Assembly: GCF_003626575.1 (NCBI RefSeq)
Contig: NZ_RBDY01000026.1
Span: forward strand, 34,190-98,189
Length of the DNA stretch: 64,000 bases
Direction of reading: 5' to 3'
Origin: Streptomyces radicis
GTDB lineage: Bacteria; Actinomycetota; Actinomycetes; Streptomycetales; Streptomycetaceae
The translations under genes and the position numbers were made by a program. The notes under the pieces were generated by a model. The model had not been told where the DNA came from and made no database searches. It saw only the letters and a list, made by a program, of their open reading frames with translations. Shown here in pieces: positions 59,118 through 64,000 of the stretch. Within the stretch, counting starts at the first letter, position 1. Every line of letters starts with the position of its first letter.

Positions 59118-59840
59118 ATGAGCGCAGTGCACGACATCACGGCCACGGCGGTGAGCGAGACGCGCCCGACCGCCGCGATGGTTCCCGTCCGTTGCGGGGA
59201 GAAGCCCGGGGCCACGCGGCATGGGGGACGCCGAGGCCACGGGCATCAGCGTCCGCCCCACCTGACCTCGGTGGACGCGCGTGGGGGGCGAGCCGGGAGC
59301 GCGCGGCGCGAGGGGGCCACGGAGGCGGAGTTCACCGCCTACGTGCGTGAGCGCCGCGCCTCCCTGTACGCCACGGCCTTCCATCTGACGGGGGACCGGC
59401 ACGAGGCGGAGGACCTGCTCCAGAGCGCGCTGCTCTCGACGTACCGCGCCTGGGACCGGATCAGCGACAAGGCGGCGGTCGGCGGCTACCTGCGGCGGAC
59501 CATGACGAACCTGCACATCAGCGCGTGGCGGCGCAGGAAGCTCAACGAGTACCCGACCGAGGAGCTGCCCGAGGCGCCGGGCGAGCTGGACACGATGCGC
59601 GGCACCGAGCTGCGCACCGTGCTGTGGCAGGCGTTGGCGCGGCTGCCCGAGCAGCAGCGGACGATGCTGGTGCTCCGCTACTACGAGGGTCGCACCGACC
59701 CGGAGATCGCCGACACGCTCAACATCAGCGTCGGCACGGTGAAGAGCAGCATCTGGCGCACCCTGCGTCGGCTGCGCGAGGACCGGGCGCTCAGCCCAGG
59801 CCAGGACCAGGGGGAGTCCTTCGGCCAGCTGGTCGCCTGA
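59118..59840 (+). CDS. sigQ: ECF sigma factor SigQ
   Basis: A 240-residue sigma factor. An N-terminal disordered extension (~65 residues) precedes region 2 (FTAYVRERRASLYATAFHLTGDRHEAEDLLQSALLSTYRAW) and region 4 (ARLPEQQRTMLVLRYYEGRTDPEIADTLNISVGTVKSSIWR), the SigE-family pattern. ATG at 59118 with a G-rich RBS. SigQ is repressed or activated by AfsQ1 in other species and opposes some of its outputs; the AfsQ1 site between the two genes supports that wiring. G-quadruplex motifs follow the stop. Confidence 0.92.
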   Translation: MSAVHDITATAVSETRPTAAMVPVRCGEKPGATRHGGRRGHGHQRPPHLTSVDARGGRAGSARREGATEAEFTAYVRERRASLYATAFHLTGDRHEAEDLLQSALLSTYRAWDRISDKAAVGGYLRRTMTNLHISAWRRRKLNEYPTEELPEAPGELDTMRGTELRTVLWQALARLPEQQRTMLVLRYYEGRTDPEIADTLNISVGTVKSSIWRTLRRLREDRALSPGQDQGESFGQLVA

Positions 59841-59870
59841 CGGGGCGGGGGAGCCCGAGGGGAAGGGCGC

Positions 59871-59956
59871 GGGGGAACACGGGGGAACGGGGGAACGGGG
59901 TTCCGCGCGGGGGCGCGGAGCCCGGGGGGACACGGGGGGCAACGGGGGGCACGGGG
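59871..59956 (+). other. Two consecutive G-quadruplex motifs downstream of sigQ
   Basis: Motif 1: G5, five bases, G5, aac, G5, aac, G4 (59871-59900). Motif 2: G6, acac-type spacers, G6, G6, G4 (59924-59956). All loops are 3-5 nt, meeting the classic G4 rule on the coding strand. The telomere-like ggggaac unit repeats. Confidence 0.8.
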
Positions 59957-60067
59957 TCCGGTCGACCGGGGGGTACGGCCGGGCCCCGCACCGCGTTGTG
60001 TGGCGTCAACCGGTCGCCGGGGATTAACCGTTGGCCGACTGTCAGTGGGGGCCGTCACACTGGTGGG

Positions 60068-60664
60068 GTGCGATACGAGGTGCGCGACTATCGGCCGAGC
60101 GACGAGGGATCATGGCTGCGCTGCCGGGTGTTGTCCTTCCTGGCCACGGCCTATTTCGACAACGTGCTCCGGCGCAAGCCCGTCATGGCGCCGCCCGGCT
60201 TCTCCCTGGTCGCGGTGGCCGGTGACGGCTCGGTGGCCGGGGCGCTCGACGTCGCGGTCCAGGGGGAGCTCGCCACAATCGAAACCGTCGCCGTTCACCC
60301 CGACCACCAGGGACGGGGCATAGGCACGGCCCTGGTGGACGCGGCGCGTTCGCGGGCCGTCGCCGCCGGGGCCACGACACTCGACGCGTGGACACGGGAC
60401 GACCCCGCCACCCTGGGGTGGTACGCCGCGTGCGGCTTCGCCGAGAGCGAGCACTACCTCCATGTCTTCGCCGACTCCTACTCCCGCGAGGACGAGCCGG
60501 AGAACGCCGTGCTCCCGCGGCCGGGGATCCGCCCGGTGACCGTGTTCGCCCACGCCGGTCTTGAGCTCGAGGAGGAGGCGCGGAAGGCGTTCTCCCGCGT
60601 CCACGTGTGCCGACGCCTCAGCCAGCCGATCGGGGCCGGTGGCCCCGATGGCCGGGGCTCGTGA
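60068..60664 (+). CDS. GNAT N-acetyltransferase
   Basis: A 198-residue GNAT. Motif A is VAVHPDHQGRGIGTALVDAARSRA; motif B is LDAWTRDDPATLGWYAACGF. Start GTG at 60068 (VRYEVRDYRPSDEG); the frame upstream is shadow. The substrate is unknown. A ~55-residue C-terminal extension continues past the domain. Confidence 0.85.
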   Translation: MRYEVRDYRPSDEGSWLRCRVLSFLATAYFDNVLRRKPVMAPPGFSLVAVAGDGSVAGALDVAVQGELATIETVAVHPDHQGRGIGTALVDAARSRAVAAGATTLDAWTRDDPATLGWYAACGFAESEHYLHVFADSYSREDEPENAVLPRPGIRPVTVFAHAGLELEEEARKAFSRVHVCRRLSQPIGAGGPDGRGS

Positions 60665-60724
60665 CGCCGTCGCACACCCCCATCCGCGCTGCCCACCTCA
60701 TCGACCGACCCGAGGGACCCACCC

Positions 60725-61339
60725 ATGCCTCCCGAGCCCACCCGACGCCGAGCCTTGGTCATCGGGGCCACCGGCACCATCGGTTCCGCCGTCGCCGACG
60801 CCCTCGCCGCCCGTGGCCACGCCGTCGTGCGCGCGTCGAGGAGCGGCCCAGGGCCGCGCGTCGACATCGCCGACCCGGCGTCCGTCGAGGCCCTGCTCGC
60901 GGCGACGGGCCCGGTCGACGCGGTGGTGTGCTGCGCGGCCAGCGGCGCGATGGCCCCGCTCGACACCCCGTCGGACGCGGAGTTCCTCACGGGCCTCGAC
61001 GCCAAGCTGCTCGGCCAGGTCGCCCTGGTCCGCCGTGCCCTGGGCGCGCTCGCGGACGGTGGCTCCATCACGTTGACCAGTGGCCGCATCCCCGACGACC
61101 TGACGGGCGCCTCGCTCGGGCACCTGATCAACGGGGGCCTCGAGGCGTTCGTCCGCGCCGCGTCCGCCGAGCTGCCGCGCGGCCTGCGGCTGAACGTCGT
61201 GAGCCCCGGTTGGGTCGCCGAGACGCTCGCCGCCCTCGGCCTCGACCCCGCGGGCGGGACGCCCGCGGCCGAGGTCGCGGCCCGCTACGCCGAGGCGATC
61301 GAGGGGGACGCCAACGGGCGGACGCTCCTGGTCGGTTGA
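60725..61339 (+). CDS. Short-chain dehydrogenase (SDR)
   Basis: A 204-residue SDR. The nucleotide loop is LVIGATGTIGSAVADALAARG; VDAVVCCAASG is the NAG-like turn; ITLTSGRIPDDL carries the active-site Ser region. The usual YxxxK is absent: the sequence after the Ser is LGHLINGGLEAF, so Tyr is replaced. It may be a short or atypical SDR. RBS gaggga before the ATG. Confidence 0.78.
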   Translation: MPPEPTRRRALVIGATGTIGSAVADALAARGHAVVRASRSGPGPRVDIADPASVEALLAATGPVDAVVCCAASGAMAPLDTPSDAEFLTGLDAKLLGQVALVRRALGALADGGSITLTSGRIPDDLTGASLGHLINGGLEAFVRAASAELPRGLRLNVVSPGWVAETLAALGLDPAGGTPAAEVAARYAEAIEGDANGRTLLVG

Positions 61340-61691
61340 GCGCCCGTCGGTCAGGGAGTCACCCGGGATCGCGGTGGCGGTGGTGGAGCGCGGCGGCGAG
61401 CCCGGCGGGTGGATGCGTGCTGCGTGGTCTTCTCATGGGGCGGCTCCTCGATGGCGGTTGACGGCGGGTTCGCGGTGGGGACGAGGCGGTCGGGCGCGGG
61501 CGGGGGGACCGTAGGAGAGAGCGCCCGGGGCGCGTCAAGGGGCGCGCGCGAGTGGCGGGCGGCGCGCGGCGTTTCCCCGACGACTGTCTGATGACCCGTG
61601 CGCCGGCGCATGGAAGCGTTCGGGGCGAGGGACCGTGAGGGAGCGTGAACGCACGTGAGCGTCACCGGCGGGGTGGAGTGAAAGGACGCGC
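61340..61691. other. 352-bp gap, possible tiny ORF
   Basis: No strong gene. On the minus strand, 61359-61436 encodes 25 residues after GAGGAG and a 7-nt spacer. The rest is low-complexity G-rich sequence. A promoter for the esterase gene is expected near 61600-61680. Confidence 0.5.
61359..61436 (-). CDS. Possible 25-residue peptide
   Basis: ATG at 61436 with GAGGAG seven bases upstream; the product is basic (MRRPRSTHPPAGL..). There is no homology claim. It runs antisense to the space after the SDR, so an upstream leader-peptide role would need a downstream gene that is not there. Listed because the RBS is canonical. Confidence 0.2.
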   Translation of the reverse strand: MRRPRSTHPPAGLAAALHHRHRDPG

Positions 61692-62681
61692 ATGCGCTAT
61701 GCCCTGGACCCCGAACTGGCCGCCGCCGTCGCCATGATGGCGGAGGTGGACATCTCCGACCTGGCCGCCGCCAGGGCCGCGCAGGCCGCTGAGCTCGCGG
61801 TGGCCATGCGCGACGCGGACGCCACCGGCGTCTCGGTGTGGGACGAGCGCGTGCCTGACCCGCTCACCGGGACCGAGCTGTCGCTGCGCGTGCACCGCCC
61901 GGCCGACGCGCGGGGCCCGTTGCCCGCCCTGCTCAGCATGCACGGCGGCGGCTTCGTCCTCGGCTCGCCCGACGTGGACCACGAGAGCAACGTCCTGCTG
62001 TGCCGCGAGCTGCCCGCCGTCGTCGTCGCCGTCGACTACCGCCTCGCGCCCGAACACCCCTTCCCCGCCGCCCTCGACGACTGCTGGGCGGCGCTGCGCT
62101 GGCTCGCCGACAACGCCGCCGCGCTCGGCGTCGCGCCCGACCGGATCGGGCTGTGGGGCGACAGCGCGGGCGCGGGCCTGGCCGCAGGGCTCACCCTGCT
62201 CGCCCGCGACCGCGGCGGCCCCGCGATCCGCCACCAGCACCTCCACAGCCCCGCCGTCGACGACCGGTTGACGACGGGCAGCGCGCGCGAGTTCACCGAC
62301 ACGCCCGTGTGGAACCGGCGCAACGCGCAGCTCAGCTGGGACGCCTACCTGGGCCCCGGCGTCCCGGGGAGCGCCGAGGTGTCCGCGTACGCCGCGCCCG
62401 CCCGCGCCGTTGACCTGGCCGGGCTGCCCCCGGCGTCCGTCGCGGTGATGGAGTACGACCCGCTGCGCGACGAGGCGTTGGCCTACGTCGGGGCGCTGCG
62501 CGGCGCAGGGGTGCCCACCACGCTGCTGTGCTACCCCGGCACCTTCCACGGCGCGGTCGTCGTGGCGCACTCGGCGGTCGCGCGGCGCGTGACGGACGAC
62601 GCGCTGACCGCGATCCGGGCGGGTCTTGGCGCCGCCGACGTGCCACCGCGTCACTCGGCGACGGACAACCGCCAGGCGTAG
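61692..62681 (+). CDS. HSL-family alpha/beta-hydrolase (esterase/lipase)
   Basis: A 329-residue hydrolase. The oxyanion-hole motif is LSMHGGGFVLGSPD (~81), the nucleophile elbow is GDSAGAGLAAG (~156), and the late catalytic region is MEYDPLRDEALAY and YPGTFHGAVV (Asp and His). AAAGGA precedes the ATG. The last 31 bp overlap the convergent PucR-type gene. Confidence 0.92.
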   Translation: MRYALDPELAAAVAMMAEVDISDLAAARAAQAAELAVAMRDADATGVSVWDERVPDPLTGTELSLRVHRPADARGPLPALLSMHGGGFVLGSPDVDHESNVLLCRELPAVVVAVDYRLAPEHPFPAALDDCWAALRWLADNAAALGVAPDRIGLWGDSAGAGLAAGLTLLARDRGGPAIRHQHLHSPAVDDRLTTGSAREFTDTPVWNRRNAQLSWDAYLGPGVPGSAEVSAYAAPARAVDLAGLPPASVAVMEYDPLRDEALAYVGALRGAGVPTTLLCYPGTFHGAVVVAHSAVARRVTDDALTAIRAGLGAADVPPRHSATDNRQA

Positions 62682-63805
62682 AGCGCCAGTTGAGCCTGGA
62701 ACCGGTCGTGCGGCTCACGCAGCCGCCGCCCGAGTGCCGCCTCGGCCCCGGCCAGCCGCGCGGCCACCGAGCTGTGGTGCAGATGCAGCGCGGCGGCGGC
62801 CTGGCGCAGCGACCCGGTCCGGCAGAACGCCGCCAGCGCCGCGATGCTCAGGTCCCCGCCGTCCCGCCCGGCGAGACCGGCCAGCGCCCGCACCTCGGGG
62901 TTGGCCCGCAGCCGGGCCGTCGGCACATCGGCGAGCAGCGCCAACGAGCCCAGCGCGTCATGGTCCACCACCCGCTCCTCAGGGCCGCCCGCCACCGCGA
63001 ACCGCAGCGCCGTCCGCGCCTGCGCCCACGAGGCCCCGGCCTGGAACGGCGCGACGCCACCCCCGATCCCCAGCCGCACCCCGCGCGCGCGAACGGCCGC
63101 GCGCGGGGCGTGAGTGGCGCGAGTGGCGCGTTCCCGCGTCCGCTCGGCCACCGCCGCCGACAGCTCGCGCGCCAAGTCGTCACCACCGTCCCCTGGTTGC
63201 ACCAGCACGGCGGCCAACGCGCCCATCGACGCGATCCGCACGCCCGCGCGCGGCCCCCCGCGCGCGAGGAGCGCCACGGCCTCGATCCCCGCGTCCGTCT
63301 CGCCGCCGCCGACCACGGCGACGACGCGCAGGGGCAGCTCGGGGTCGAGGCCGAGGAGCCGCAGCGCCCGGCCCCGGTCCTCGACGGCCTCGCGCTCGGA
63401 CAGCACCGTCTCGACCAGCGCGGGGTCGGCCACATGCGGCGAACGCACGTGCCGCGGCGGCCCCATGTCGGCCGCGATCGCCATCCACTCGAGCACCAGC
63501 TCGTCCAACGGGCCGGGCTCGCCGTTCCGTTCGAGCCACACCTGCCCGCCGGGGCGCAGCGCGAGCCTGGCCGACACGGGCCCGGGGACGCCGGGCAGCG
63601 CGACCCCGTCGGGCGCGAACCGCACCACGCGCCCTTCGGGCCGTTCGAGACCGGCCGGGCAGTGGACGAGCCCGGCCGTCGAACGCACCAGCACCACCGG
63701 ATCGACCGTGCCGACGCTCAGTAACGCCTGGAAGTGCGCGATCACCCGCACCGCGGCGGCGGCGTCCGCGTCCAGGGACGACAGCCGCAGAAGCAAACCC
63801 TTCAC
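62651..63805 (-). CDS. PucR-type helix-turn-helix regulator
   Basis: A 384-residue regulator. The C-terminal HTH_30-like domain is LAAFCRTGSLRQAAAALHLHHSSVAARLAGAEAALG. A GGDEF-like/CdaR middle region precedes it. GTG at 63805 (VKGLLLRLSSLDADAA) was preferred because homologous proteins begin there and a 16-bp palindrome lies upstream. GTG at 63877, overlapping the upstream stop (GTGA), is the alternative. PucR regulators control purine, amino-acid or amine catabolism. Confidence 0.85.
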   Translation of the reverse strand: MKGLLLRLSSLDADAAAAVRVIAHFQALLSVGTVDPVVLVRSTAGLVHCPAGLERPEGRVVRFAPDGVALPGVPGPVSARLALRPGGQVWLERNGEPGPLDELVLEWMAIAADMGPPRHVRSPHVADPALVETVLSEREAVEDRGRALRLLGLDPELPLRVVAVVGGGETDAGIEAVALLARGGPRAGVRIASMGALAAVLVQPGDGGDDLARELSAAVAERTRERATRATHAPRAAVRARGVRLGIGGGVAPFQAGASWAQARTALRFAVAGGPEERVVDHDALGSLALLADVPTARLRANPEVRALAGLAGRDGGDLSIAALAAFCRTGSLRQAAAALHLHHSSVAARLAGAEAALGRRLREPHDRFQAQLALYAWRLSVAE

Positions 63806-63851
63806 CTTCGCAGTGTAGGAAGGCAGCGAAATCGACCACCAGTGTCGTGCA

Positions 63852-63867
63852 CGCATCAGCTGATGCG
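63852..63867. promoter_or_regulatory. 16-bp perfect palindrome before the PucR-type gene
   Basis: cgcatcagctgatgcg is its own reverse complement. It sits ~47 bp before the preferred start and three codons into the alternative one. An operator for the regulator is possible. Confidence 0.6.
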
Positions 63868-63873
63868 CTCGGC

Positions 63874-64000
63874 TCACTGTCCTGTGGTGTGCCAGATGGT
63901 TTTGGTTTCGAGGTGGGTGGTGAGGCGGGTGGTGGTGGGGGTGGTGGTGAAGTCTTCGTGGGGGTGGGGGTGGTGGATGCGTTTGAGGGTGTCGGCGGCG
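63874..64000 (-). CDS. 3' end of an unidentified gene (truncated by window edge)
   Basis: The last 41 codons read AADTLKRIHHPHPHEDF, then a Thr/Pro/Arg stretch, then LETKTIWHTTGQ and TGA. ACC and CAC codons dominate. I could not assign a family. It probably forms an operon with the PucR gene, which starts 68 bp after it, or overlaps it by 4 bp if the alternative GTG is used. Confidence 0.55.
   Translation of the reverse strand, partial: AADTLKRIHHPHPHEDFTTTPTTTRLTTHLETKTIWHTTGQ

Noticed and set aside
61351..61665. 104-residue minus-strand frame between SDR and esterase
   Set aside because: Low-complexity Pro/Arg/Ser; no RBS at its start.

Overview
The window is high-GC actinomycete chromosome, almost certainly Streptomyces or a close relative. 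The evidence is strong G/C third-position bias, many GTG starts (and one TTG), frequent 1-8 bp GTGA/ATGA/TGATG overlaps, and a gene order that I recall from the Streptomyces core: purN-purH-folD-DUF3017-mdh-trpS, sdhCDAB, a teichulosonic-acid-like cluster, a BMP-type nucleoside transporter with cdd/deoA, add, and afsQ1/afsQ2/sigQ. No rRNA, tRNA or CRISPR array was recognised.

Layout. 1-9000: tail of a DUF6350 membrane protein, a Pro/Gly-rich membrane protein, purine synthesis (purN/purH), DUF4234, folD, DUF3017, an orphan glycine-betaine-type lipoprotein and mdh. 9000-17600: trpS, a 2H phosphoesterase, a BrkB/YihY protein overlapping tail-to-tail with a D,D-carboxypeptidase, a membrane metallophosphoesterase, and an orphan family-5 solute-binding protein. 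17590-18488: a gene-free mosaic of inverted and direct repeats running from stop codon to stop codon. 18500-29000: FAD oxidase, methyltransferase, secreted beta-propeller-like protein, sdhCDAB, GH20 hexosaminidase, ECF sigma factor. 29131-33870: putative glycosyltransferases plus CMP-nonulosonate synthesis, probably making a cell-wall nonulosonate polymer. 34047-42334: M20 amidohydrolase, then BMP lipoprotein, ABC ATPase, two permeases, cytidine deaminase and thymidine phosphorylase in tight order (nucleoside uptake and salvage). Adenosine deaminase follows at 53556. 42657-47507: mgtE, an Eis-like acetyltransferase, a small conserved protein and a large repeat-rich membrane protein.

47671-51157 is the most unusual part. 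Two 236/235-bp elements in inverted orientation, with identical 32-bp and 35-bp ends, bracket a lower-GC islet. The islet holds a DinB protein, an IS5-like transposase remnant, an XRE/DUF5753 regulator coupled to a DUF397 protein, and a divergent, translationally coupled operon of three small unrecognised proteins, two of which look paralogous. Two near-identical hairpins end the two divergent operons.

51201-64000: a divergent MFS/LysR pair with palindromes between them, adenosine deaminase, a secreted small protein, a VanZ-like protein, then the AfsQ two-component system (lipoprotein, AfsQ2, AfsQ1) divergent from sigQ with a perfect AfsQ1-type direct repeat between them. sigQ is followed by two consecutive G-quadruplex motifs. 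Then come a GNAT, an SDR, an HSL-type esterase, a PucR-type regulator with a 16-bp palindrome in front of it, and the 3' end of an unidentified gene.

A recurring oddity is short (14-19 bp) tandem duplications sitting on gene boundaries, including two that duplicate a stop-codon context.
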